Below are positions 27,830 through 37,288 of a stretch of DNA of 64,000 nt, one piece after another. The stretch is from Diplonema papillatum (Eukaryota; Euglenozoa; Diplonemea; Diplonemida; Diplonemidae), in contig JAPJBO010000011.1 in the NCBI GenBank assembly GCA_030068145.1, positions 434,001 to 498,000 on the forward strand, given 5' to 3'. Position numbers and translations under genes: made by a program. The notes below the pieces were generated by a model. The model was given only the letters and a program-made list of their open reading frames with translations, ran no database searches and had not been told where the DNA came from. Each line of letters opens with the position of its first letter. Position 1 is the stretch's first letter.

Positions 27830-30800
27830 TTCCTCCGGGCTTCTTTGCTGCGGTTGGCCAGCTTGTGTGCTGACGTGGCTCCTTCTGAGCAGTTTCTTGC
27901 TGCGGTAGCTCGATGTGTGTCGACCCGCTGCCGTCTTCAAGCGGCGGGATCGAGTTGTTGTTTCTTTTTTCGTCTTGGCATCAGACGTCTAGAAACGGAA
28001 AGAGGCTTCGGAAAAGGAGGGAACGGAGTCAACTGTGCCAGTTTCACCATATGTTTTTACCGCCGGTACAACCCGCCGGGTAACGGACGCATGCGAGGAA
28101 GGACATCGCGCGGACGAGGGACATGTAGTAGAATCGCGCGCATGGTGATCGAGCAATCCGTCTTCAAACGGAGTCAACCGCGCCAGTTTCAGTTTCTGTG
28201 TTACCGCCTTTTTCTTTTTCTAGGGGATGGATTTCTACAATGATGATCGAGCGTTGTCGAGCGTAATCGTTTGGGCTAGTTTTCAGCTTAGTGTTAGTTT
28301 GATCAAAGTAACATCAAGGCAGCCCTTACAAAGACCAGCCACAGTCAACGCCGCGTGGGTGCGGGCTTTAGATATTCATCATCATGTTTAAAACCCCCGA
28401 TTGCACGTAACCTGGAAGCACCCAGAGGGTGGTACAAAGGTGCAGTTGCCCACATCCATCCGGCAATCAGCTCGCATCGGGGAGGTGACGCTACCCCGGG
28501 TTAGAATGCAAAGAATCTGTGTCGATAATCTGCATCACCGGCGGTGTGGTTATCTCTTCGCACGTGATGTATCATGCTTTCGCTTCTTCTTTAGCTCGTC
28601 TTGATCGTCGCGCTCAGGCGCGCGTTTGGTGCTTTGCTTCTTCTTTGATTGCTCGTCGAGGTTCGCCGCGTTGCCTTCTGTGGACCACGTTCCCTCACTT
28701 CGCCTGTCTCGGCGCTGACGTGGGGCTCTCCGACTCCGCCGCCTTCCTCTTCTTCGGTGCTGCCTTTTCTCCTCTCGCCACGGCCGCCCGGTCAGTGCGC
28801 ACACGTCGGCATGCCATGGTCAAGACACCGGTGGTGTCCGTTGCGGCAACACTCTGCTTTTGTCTTACACGTCGCGCATTGCGTCATGCGGTGCTGCGCG
28901 CAGAATTTCACCGCTAGGCCGTCGTCCTCGTTGTGGTGGGCCTCACAGCACCACGCCACCGACTTGTCCCAGCGCTTGCAGACGTCGCACTTCACTTTTT
29001 GGACCCGCTCACCCCACTTTTCGTGTCAGGGAACCCCTGACGTACCACGGATCCCTTCCACGACGGCCGTTTTTCTGCCCTTCCTCTTCTCCGTTGCGTC
29101 GTTGAACACCGTCCATCTCGCCGCACGCTCCGCCCTTCCACCTCCGTACCTCAGGAAAAGATCAATCCCCCACGCCTCGCCGTTGAACTCGTGCCCAGCC
29201 GTCGTCAGCTGTGTCTCGAGCACTTCCATCGTCTCCGTACCACCACGGAAGATCGGCCTCATCTCGTACCCTGTGAGGCACGGCAGCGTTCTCAGCGACC
29301 CTATCTTCTCCAGCTTCCTTCCAGGCGGTCCGTCGCCGTTTCGCTCAAGCACATCCGACTGTTTTTACGACCTTATCGGTACCTCTTTTGGAGGTTGCGA
29401 CGTTGTCGGTACCTCTTTTTGAGATTGCGACCTTATCGGTACCCTTTTCGGAGACAATTCCGGAAAAATAATTGGGGGGAAAAAGGTGAAAAAACTTCGA
29501 GAAAAAACGTCGGAAAAAAAAGAACTCTGAAAACGACAACTCTAAGAAAAGACCCGGTGCTTGTGATGAACAGGGAATCGAACGCCAGCCTTGTACGACG
29601 ACCTTCAAGTTTTTCAAACTCCGTTTTCGAACGGAGTCACCGCCAGTTTCAGTTTTTGTAATACTGCCTTTTCATTTTCTAGGGGGATGAGGATTTCTAC
29701 CTTGATTGATCGAGCGTTGTCGAGCGCAATCGTTTAGGTTAGAAAGCAAAGAATCGGTGAAACGGCGCGGTTATCTCTTCGCACGTGATGTGTCATGCTT
29801 TCGCCTCTTCGCAATCGTTTTTGGGTTAGAGTGCAAACAATCTGTGGCGCTAGTCAGCCTCCGCTCACTTTCGTGACTACTTCTTAGAGCGCACGTGTCA
29901 TGTTTCGGGCGCTTGTTATCTTCTGGACTGTCGAGGCCTCGGGCAACGTTCCCCCATGTCTTCTTGAGGGCGTTGGGTACTGAGCCCCATCGCCCAGATT
30001 TTGTACCCCTCTTGATGAAGGTGTTGATCCCATTCATCGTCTTCCTCAGTTTGTTCATTGCAAAGGATGCTGCGCCACTGCCCTTATCCGAATGCGATGT
30101 TGCTAGAACATCTGCGCTCGCCCCTTCCCGCGTACGAGGTCGCAGATCCCTTGAGTACCCTGCCTCCCGGCGCTTTCAAAGAGGTAGCCTTCGCAGGCCT
30201 TTGTCGCTGCGTGCCACTTGGCTTCCAATGGCTCCAAAGACAATTCCACTTCGACCATACGATGGCCCGAGACTCGTTGCCCATCGCCGTCAACGATTGT
30301 CGATTCGCGGCACTTCGTGCGACTCGCCGCCCTCGTTCCACGTAGGCTGCCTAGCAGAAACAGCTCATCCTCCCTGATGCAGCGAGAACGGACGCAACGT
30401 CCTGCCTATCGAACCTCAACATTACTCGGTGGCACTGTCTCCCTCACTTGTCGCACAGTGCCCTGACCCCCCGCCTCCAACACGATCTTTTTGCTCAGCG
30501 CCTTCACCGCCCCTTATCGAAAGCAGCTCTATTGAAACTCACATGTTCCTCCGGGCTTCTTTGCTGCGGTTGGCCAGCTCGTGCGCTGAGGCGTCGGAAA
30601 AGGAAGGGAACGGAGTCAACCGCGCCAGTTTCACTTTTTGTTTTTTTACAACTGCCATAGCCGCGAACCCCGACCTCTGCGTCATCGACACCGGTAGCAC
30701 CCAATCGTTCGGCTTCCTCTGCGCGCTCGTCGTAGCGCAGGTCCGTTCCTGCGTGTTCGCTCCGTGCCGATCAGACAACCTACGATCGTAAGCTCTTCCC

Positions 30801-30830
30801 TCGTCGCGATATCGGCGTCATCCATCCTCA
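27830..30830 (-). mobile_element. Degenerate transposon region, coding bias on the minus strand
   Basis: Minus-strand segments are protein-like but broken by stops and shifts. They include a Cys/His-rich stretch at 28792-28995 (KCDVCKRWDKSVAWCCEAHH, FCAQHRMTQCATCKTKAE), a piece at 29026-29352 (GHEFNGEAWGIDLFLRYG), and one at ~30075-30360 (EVELSLEPLEAKWHAATKAC). Similar basic tails KRKHDTSRAKR end two segments (28550, 29771). Local repeats (GTTCCTCCGGGCTTCTTTGC at 27831 and 30544; ACGGAGTCAACCGCGCCAG at four places) show nested duplication. I cannot name the family. Confidence 0.4.
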
Positions 30831-30882
30831 ACTTCGCTTCGTAGGGGCGTTTCGGCAAGCCCGTAAGGAATCAGGGGCAATG

Positions 30883-31020
30883 CTTCGGCTGACACCATTT
30901 GCGCACTTAACCATGGTTAAGAAGACGACTGAATGAAAGCACAGACACAAAGATAGCTCAAAGCATTTGCAAAATAACACGAAAAGCCTCTAGGCAAAAA
31001 CCCGTATTCACACTTCTTCC
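30883..31020. repeat. Family G repeat with 14 bp palindrome
   Basis: GCTGACACCATTTGCGCAC, the perfect palindrome TTAACCATGGTTAA (30907-30920) and GATAGCTCAAAGCAT recur at 56862-57000, palindrome at 56888. A decayed match is at ~10274. Confidence 0.65.
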
Positions 31021-31379
31021 GGAAGAAACCCAAGCGCAAGTGGCCACGGAAGAAGCAGTGACGCGATCGGCACGAAAAGGTCGTCCAAACGGTGTTGTGA
31101 ACTTCCCGATGATCCCGGATGGGTAGACATCTGGAGCTCAACTAAAACCGAACAAAGAGTGGGGTAGAAGGCAGAGGAGGTCAAGCGGCAGCGCGAGCGC
31201 CCGTCATCTGTGCACACTCAAACTTCACGTATTTGCTCTCACCACACAAACTCTCACAGGCCGCGGCAAAGGGTGGGCCGAAGAAAAGGAAAAGAAGTAG
31301 ATACAGAAGAAGCCCGAAGAGGTTCTCTCCTCTTCCGCTCACTAGAAAGGGGGAAGAGGAATTTTGGAAGAAAAGAGAG

Positions 31380-31602
31380 AGAGACACAAGAGACCACACC
31401 TCTTTCCCTCCCCCGTTCCCCAACCCCCCCGCGTTCTTTATTTGTCCTCCCACGCACTCCCCCTATTTTTCCTTCGTCAATCATCTTTTTTTTTGCTTCA
31501 GTTTTTTTTTTTTTTTTTTCTTGCACACACCTCTTCCCCACCCCCCCCACCTTTTTTAGACACGCGCGCAGCGAGGGGGGGGTGGAGACGAGCCGGCGCA
31601 AA
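31380..31602 (+). promoter_or_regulatory. Pyrimidine-rich leader of the SLBP gene
   Basis: This region is dominated by C/T runs, including a ~T18 tract near 31520 and several C-runs, then CGAGGGGGGGGTGGAGACGAG just before ATG 31603. It probably contains the promoter or 5' leader. I see no TATA box. The frame stays open through it by composition, so the start is set by the first sensible ATG and the onset of coding bias. Confidence 0.4.
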
Positions 31603-33177
31603 ATGACGAGGCAGTATTCACGCGAGTTCTTGCTCTCCGTCCGCAATGTGCGGGGGCCTCAGCCGGATTTGAACCACGTTCCCGACGTGTTCGTCGGGAC
31701 GGTGGAGCGGCCGAAGGTGAAGAGTAAGTTCCACGACTCGAAGCAGAAGCAAGCTGATGGCAGTCCGGTAGACGCGCCGGCCGCGCACCTATATAGGAAG
31801 GCGGATCCGGGGTTCCTGGGCCCCGAAGAGCGGGCGAAGCTCGAGGAGATCCAACGGCTTGTGCGGCAGCAGAAGCCGAAGGTGCGCCGCCGTTCCGCGT
31901 CGGAAGACCGGCCCGTGCTGGAGCTCCTCCGGAAGAACAAGAAGGACAAGAGCGACGGCACCGCCGGGGGGTCCGGAGACGCGGATCCCGCGCGGTGGGA
32001 GAAACTCGCTGGGGCCGTCATCAAAGACGACGAGCCGGCCGGCGGGAAGTCGCCCGCGTCCCTCAACCCGAACGCCGCGCCGTTCCTCCCGCCGTCCCTC
32101 GTGTACGAGGTCCAAGCGGCGTTCATGTACCCGCCCATGATGATGATGCCGATGAACCAGCACCTCTCCCCCGACTTAGTCAACGCCCCTGAGTACTCTC
32201 CCCCTTCCGTCAACGCCACCGTCCCCGACAGCCAGCGGACCAACGAATCCGCCGAGCGACTCGCACCCGAAGCCGACGAGGACCAGGCGAAGCGCGGAGA
32301 GGCGCCTGAGTCGCCTCCGTCGTCGCCTTCCCTTGCGTCTGAAAACGACAGCTTCGACGACGTGCCGTGGGGCTCGGACATCGACCTGCCCGAGCCGCCT
32401 CCCGGGACGAAGGCGAAGAAGGGCCGGGTCGAGACCGACGAGTGGCGCCTGAAGCAGCGGCAGAAGCAGGTCCAAATCGGCCTGCGCACCGTCGGCTACA
32501 AGAACTACGTCCGCGCGAAGGAGACCGGGAAGGACACCGGGGCCGAGATGCCGCGGATCCCGAATGTGTACCAAGTCTGCAGCAAGCGCGCTTGGGACGG
32601 CCAGATCCGGCGGTGGCGGCAGCTGCTGCACAAATTCGACGACATGACTGAGGAGCTCTGGGACGAGGAGGAGGTGAAGAAGCTGCAGAAGATCACCGAA
32701 AAGCACGAGAAGTTCCGCCAGAAGGTCCGCCGGCAGCAGGACAAGGCCGTCCGCAAGGCGGTCAAAGACAGCCTCGAACAGCCCCACCTGCCCTTCGGAT
32801 ACTACCCTCCCGAGTTCTTCATGCCTCAAGGCTATTACGCACCGGACATGCCCTACAACATGGCCCCCGAATACTACAACCCCTGCTGGACCCCCGACAT
32901 GCTCAACAACCCCGTCCAATACCACGACATCCCGAACACCGACGAAGCCGACGCAGACCAGCAGACCGGCACGCAGCCTGAGAACAACGAGAACGGCCTG
33001 AAATCCTCGGAGGATCCGGCTTCGTGCACCGAAGAACAGGGCGAACAAGCAGCAGGCGCAGACCAGGAGCTGCCTAGTCCCTCGAAAGCAGAAGAAAAGC
33101 AGCAAGCCGCGGACGCGCAGGAACCCGAAGAGCAGAAGGAGGAACCCAAGCTGCAGCCCGCCGAAGCCGCCGATTGA
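31603..33177 (+). CDS. SLBP: Histone mRNA stem-loop binding protein with eIF4E- and PABP-binding motifs
   Basis: This is an intronless 524-residue protein. Residues 275-346 match the SLBP RNA-binding domain that recognises the 3' stem-loop of histone mRNAs: ETDEWRLKQRQKQVQIGLRT, VGYKNYVRAK, IPNVYQVCSKRAWDGQIRRW, RQLLHKFDD. The TPNK motif phosphorylated in animals reads IPNV here. Two linear motifs lie outside the domain. YSREFLL (residues 5-11) fits YxxxxL-phi and closely resembles the eIF4E-binding motif of eIF4G (YDREFLL). LNPNAAPFLP (154-163) fits the PAM2 motif that binds the MLLE domain of poly(A)-binding protein. The rest is acidic or disordered, with a Met/Pro/Tyr-rich patch and an E/Q-rich C-terminus. 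The start is ATG 31603 because it directly precedes the 4E motif. At 524 residues it is longer than human SLBP (270). Confidence 0.9.
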   Translation: MTRQYSREFLLSVRNVRGPQPDLNHVPDVFVGTVERPKVKSKFHDSKQKQADGSPVDAPAAHLYRKADPGFLGPEERAKLEEIQRLVRQQKPKVRRRSASEDRPVLELLRKNKKDKSDGTAGGSGDADPARWEKLAGAVIKDDEPAGGKSPASLNPNAAPFLPPSLVYEVQAAFMYPPMMMMPMNQHLSPDLVNAPEYSPPSVNATVPDSQRTNESAERLAPEADEDQAKRGEAPESPPSSPSLASENDSFDDVPWGSDIDLPEPPPGTKAKKGRVETDEWRLKQRQKQVQIGLRTVGYKNYVRAKETGKDTGAEMPRIPNVYQVCSKRAWDGQIRRWRQLLHKFDDMTEELWDEEEVKKLQKITEKHEKFRQKVRRQQDKAVRKAVKDSLEQPHLPFGYYPPEFFMPQGYYAPDMPYNMAPEYYNPCWTPDMLNNPVQYHDIPNTDEADADQQTGTQPENNENGLKSSEDPASCTEEQGEQAAGADQELPSPSKAEEKQQAADAQEPEEQKEEPKLQPAEAAD

Positions 33178-33184
33178 GCGCAGC

Positions 33185-33490
33185 AGGCGAGAAGAAGAAG
33201 ACGTCCGCTCCGGGGCGTGAGCGCAGGCGGTCAACCGCAGCATGCGAAGCTTGAGTGAGCACACTGCCAGCCCTATGACCGTGTCTATATATAGGCTCGT
33301 GTTCAGCGCAAGCACCAAGCCCCCAAGATAGTGGAGGTGTCTGCAACTACCATCCGCTATGACAGGGCCTCGGCTGGCACCGCGCCTACGACGTAACAAC
33401 TTAACAACTTACACGCTGTAGTAGTACGGGGCAGTAGTGGGGCGAACCGGATAAACATACCCCGGAGAGATGGTCCCGGGAGGGACCGAC
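33185..33490 (+). repeat. Family F and Family H repeats behind SLBP
   Basis: 33185-33330 matches Family F at 16280 (GCGGTCAACCGCAGC, GCGAAGCTTGAGTGAGC, TCGTGTTCAGCGCAAGC). 33360-33480 shares ATGACAGGGCC, AGTAGTACGGG, AGTGGGGCGA and CCCCGGAGAGATGGT with 40655-40750 (Family H). The open frame at 33492-33773 has no coding bias and I do not call it. Confidence 0.6.
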
Positions 33491-33823
33491 AATGGAACTT
33501 AGGGAGTCCTGTCCACTGCTACCCAGAGAGGGGCCGTTCTACGGAGGCTATGTGCTGGCGACGGCTTGCCTAGATCCTCGGCGTCCGTATGAAAAACGGC
33601 ACTCGTTTCACGTGGCTCGAACGCTTCGCGACCCTGTTTCTGCGTTGTTACCAATACAGCGCGTTGCGTGCCCACCTTTCCCGCTTTCACCTGTCTCGTC
33701 GTGGACGTGCTTCGGCTTCTTGCGACACACAGTCGGCAGCGTGGAAGTCAAGTTCGCTGTTCTGTGCTTTTAAGCACGAGCAATCGTGGGGGCTCAAGAC
33801 TAAATTGCATGGCGAGTTTGTTG

Positions 33824-34039
33824 TGTATAAGCACCCGCTTTGTAGGAAATGCTTGAGGAGACTGCCAGTTGCGATGGATCAAAGGAGGTAAATGTGCTGT
33901 AGCCCACACGAAACAACGGTAAATCTGGGTTTAGTGGCGGGCGTAAGCGTTCAACAAAAAAGACCCACTTCGTAGTTGTATTGTTTTCTCCCCCTCTAGC
34001 CTCGTTCGAAATGAGCACAAGGCAGTCCCTCGAGTATTT
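33824..34039 (-). mobile_element. Family A retroposon, near full length
   Basis: The copy runs from GTGTATAAGCACCCGCTTTG to CAGTCCCTCGAGTATTTC. The head hairpin here is AAGC-ACCC-GCTT. It has little poly(A) left, so it is an older insertion. The stretch 34040-34699 behind it shows no recognisable gene. Confidence 0.65.
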
Positions 34040-34699
34040 CTTGGTGGTCACAAGCTTGGCTAGCGAAAGTTGATGTGTGCAGATATGTTTACATCCCTTC
34101 CACCACCCGACTACCCCCCGGCACCCAGCCTCAAAGACACTAAACAACCGGATCTTTTGTACCTCTAAAAACGCTGACAATTCTTGCGGGCTGAAGGCTG
34201 AAAAGACGCAGGCAGCGTGTTGGTGGTGGTCGATCAGAGTTCCTGAAGGGAAAAAGAAAAAAGAAAAACGCAAAGCTAAGAATAAAACATGTGGGAAAAC
34301 GACCAAGGTTGACACGCAGCAAGCCCACACCAAACGCGACGTTCAAGGTGTGGATGGACGTCGATGTCACTGCAATGAAAATCTCACTCCTCATGTTGTC
34401 GCTTTACTGAAATATGCGCCTCTCGCGGTTTAACATCGCTGGACCTGCTGCACGGGCTTTGTGTCCGATGTACACCGGTGGCTGTGGCCTCTGGGTTGTT
34501 TATTCTGTTTGTTGCGCTTGTCCTTTCTGAGGTCAGTTGACCTGAAGGACACTTTCAGGCCTTCGCAACGTACGTGTGGAGCAGATTGAGCACCCATCCC
34601 GATCAGGTACCTGAATAGCCGACACAACAAAACGGCTCTTCGTCGAAGCGGGAGGGGGGTAACGTTGTTCTTGAAAGGATGCAAATCCTGCAGTCATAC

Positions 34700-34837
34700 C
34701 TCACCACTGACATTGGGTAGGAGGGGAACCTTCACGAACATGAGGTTGTGCCTGTATGTATACTCTCCGGCGGGGCTCTCGCACTCAAACTTCGACTCAT
34801 GCAGCACCCGCAGCAAATTGTAGACATCGAGCTTGTG
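34700..34837 (-). CDS. Internal exon of an unrecognised minus-strand gene
   Basis: On the minus strand, an acceptor (GTGAGCAG) and a donor (GGTGAG/GTATGA) enclose exactly 46 codons in phase 0: HKLDVYNLLRVLHESKFECE, SPAGEYTYRHNLMF, VKVPLLPNVSGE. The peptide is compact, hydrophobic-patterned and free of low complexity, which argues for a real folded domain. I do not recognise it. A possible next exon begins after CTATTCAG near 34600 but ends quickly in a stop. Confidence 0.45.
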
Positions 34838-36494
34838 CTGCTCACGATTGAGCCCCCGCCCCCCCTTCCTTTCGCGAGAAATGCAAAGGATCCCGTATAT
34901 GCAACGGCCGGTGAGTTGTGCCCCTCTCCTCCTAGTCTCCAGCATCAGTCAATCAAGTGGGTGTTGGGGAGGGGGAATATTCGGTGCCGGACGCAAAAAA
35001 AAAAAAAGAAGAATCAACGGCAGCACAATAAAGAATAGAACGAATAAAACAGTTTGGAATACACCGCACGACGAACTACAGCCACAACAAACATGGAGAA
35101 ACAGGGAGTTATGTACAGCTTGCCACGTGTGGGAGAGTTGACCGAGTAAACCGTGAGAAACCTCTGAAAAAAAGGAGAAAAAAATCGGGCAACCGGAGAA
35201 TCAAAAATTTCGGCTTCTTAAAAACTCGAAACAGTCTGGAAAAAGGCGATGACCAGTGGAACCGCTGCTAGTAGTTTGAACTTGATATGCAGCAACAATC
35301 TGTGACGATAGACTGCAACAGACTACCTCTTTTTAGTAGTACTCCACGAGTAGCCTCCCGACCCTACGTTGTGGCCAGTGCAAGAAAGCGCCCCGTGTCG
35401 CGTGGCTCGTAGTCCTTTGAGCTCTCAGCGTTCGAACGTGGGGAATGAACTGGATGGGTCAATCCGTCTCGTCACTGTCGCAGGTCCTATGCAGTCGTAC
35501 CCGACACTTACTGATCGAATCAGCCCGCCTGCCAACTGGCGAAGGAGTCTTGGGTAGAAGTGTATCTGCAGAAGTTCTGGCCAACCCATTGTTGCGCCGG
35601 GGATGACAAGCGTGCGCGGCAGTTGTCTATCCAGCAGCGGACACCTGCCGCTGTTGTCTTCCCACGTTCCCATGGCGCATGCTTTAGTCAGTGTGCGCAC
35701 ATGGGTCTAAATAAGGCTACGCCGAACGCCACCCCCCCCCAAATAGGGCGTCTTACCCGTGGCTGGTTACAGTAACTTACACCCAGTGTGAACCACTTTA
35801 ACCTCTGTTACAATGGTTCATTGCATCGGGCCAAGTTTCACTGGAAATCACTGTTACATCAATGTAACGGGCCAAACAGTGCGCGGAAGACGCCGCGGGG
35901 TTTCCCCCGTTTCGTCTGCTCGATGCGTTCTCGTCGGAAACCTTGATGCAAATTGCCAAAGCCGTCGTTTGTTTAGAATCACGGAGTGCACCGCTGAGTC
36001 GGGCATGTGCGCCCGGCAGGCACTGAACGAGACCACGCTGCAAACATCGTCTTTTAGAGCCGCCAACGGGTGAGTTCCACGCGCATCTCTCTTTCTCTCT
36101 GTTTCCTCCGTTCCGGTCCTGCTTTTTTTCTTTTTTTTCATTTCCCTTTCGCTCTGGCTTCTTTTTGTCCAGTTAGACACGATACCCCCCCCATACCTCC
36201 TCCTCTTCCCCCCACGTGCAGCCACGCTCTGCACGCGGCGTGGATAGCCACGCTTTCGTCTTCTATCCCACCCACCTGCCTTATTTCCTTTTTTTTTCTT
36301 CAATTAGGCAACTTGCGGCGGGAGGAAATTGGTCGACGCATTTGCGTTTGTGCACCGACCACAAAATGACCAAAGTAAACTCTACACTCGGAAAAAGAGT
36401 GTCCACCACGAAATCACCCGCACCCACAGCTCTTACTTGCTCTAAGAGAACCCATTTTAACAAGCCACCAGTCACTGAAACGGCCAGGCAAAAA
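34838..36494. other. No gene assigned
   Basis: Mixed-composition DNA. A weak open stretch (35813-36073) ends at a donor-like CCAACGG/GTGAGT, but its codon use is unremarkable. The stretch 36100-36300 is strongly pyrimidine-rich. No known repeat is visible. Confidence 0.4.
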
Positions 36495-37288
36495 TAGACG
36501 GTCACGCGGAGACTCTGAAATCCCGGATTCTCAAGCGAACTAACTCTAAAAATAGCAACCCGAAAGTTTCACTCTAAACTTGCACTCTAAAAACGCAACA
36601 CTTACAAACATGGTAGCCGTATTTAAAGTGTATAAGCATACCTACTACCCTGCCTCACAGCCTCAATGGGCAACCGGAGACCCTAAAACACCGAACCTCT
36701 AAACCACAATAAACGCTAAGAACAAGCCCTAAGCATACGTATTGGCCTGTCGACTGAAAATAAATGGCCGACACAAATGGCAGACCCAAAGCAAAAGTAA
36801 GGTGTCCAAGAAGGATCGTAACAGCCTCTCATTCGTAGGGCACCAGAAAACGCCCGAGAACGAGCGTGCCCGCGAGATGCAGCCAGCCACAAGAACGGCA
36901 AACCATCAGCTCGATTGGAAGTCTTCCGCGACGTACGAAAACAGTAGCGAGATCGCAGTGCACGACAACGTGACGCCGTGCCAGTCAGTTTGATTCATCC
37001 GTGCCACAATGCCACAAGGTTATAGATCTGATGCGAGCCCTACCATAGGCTTTGTTGAGCGTCCTCGACGTTCATGCAGGCGGTTCCTCGCAACTAGCCG
37101 AAAAAACTTTGCCTCACGGCATCGTATGTGGCTAACCGCAGTGGAAACAAACCAAGTGACGTTGAATGGCATCGAAGTCGGGCGTCGGCATCGTGGCCAG
37201 GCCGATCCTGCTTTGTGGCTGATGCGTGCCGCAGGACTGCAAGAAGGAAGTGCTTTCTACTAAGTTGAAAGGCATAAACGATGTATCC
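36495..37288 (+). repeat. Copies of the GGAGACCC repeat; otherwise empty
   Basis: GGTCACGCGGAGACTCTGAA, ATCCCGGATTCTCAAGCG and ACTAACTCTAAAAATAG occur at 36500-36560, and a partial CCGGAGACCCTAAAACACCG at 36675. The rest, including an 83-codon open frame at 36742, shows no support. Confidence 0.5.

Noticed and set aside
30670..30790. Plus-strand VIDTGSTQSFG, resembling a retroviral-type aspartyl protease DTG motif
   Set aside because: Only the short motif matches, the surrounding frame is short, and coding bias in this region favours the minus strand.
31476..33399. Long minus-strand frames opposite the SLBP gene
   Set aside because: They mirror a GC3-rich gene on the other strand. The SLBP domain and motifs establish the + strand.
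33492..33773. A 93-codon protein downstream of SLBP
   Set aside because: No codon bias, no homology, lies between dispersed repeats.
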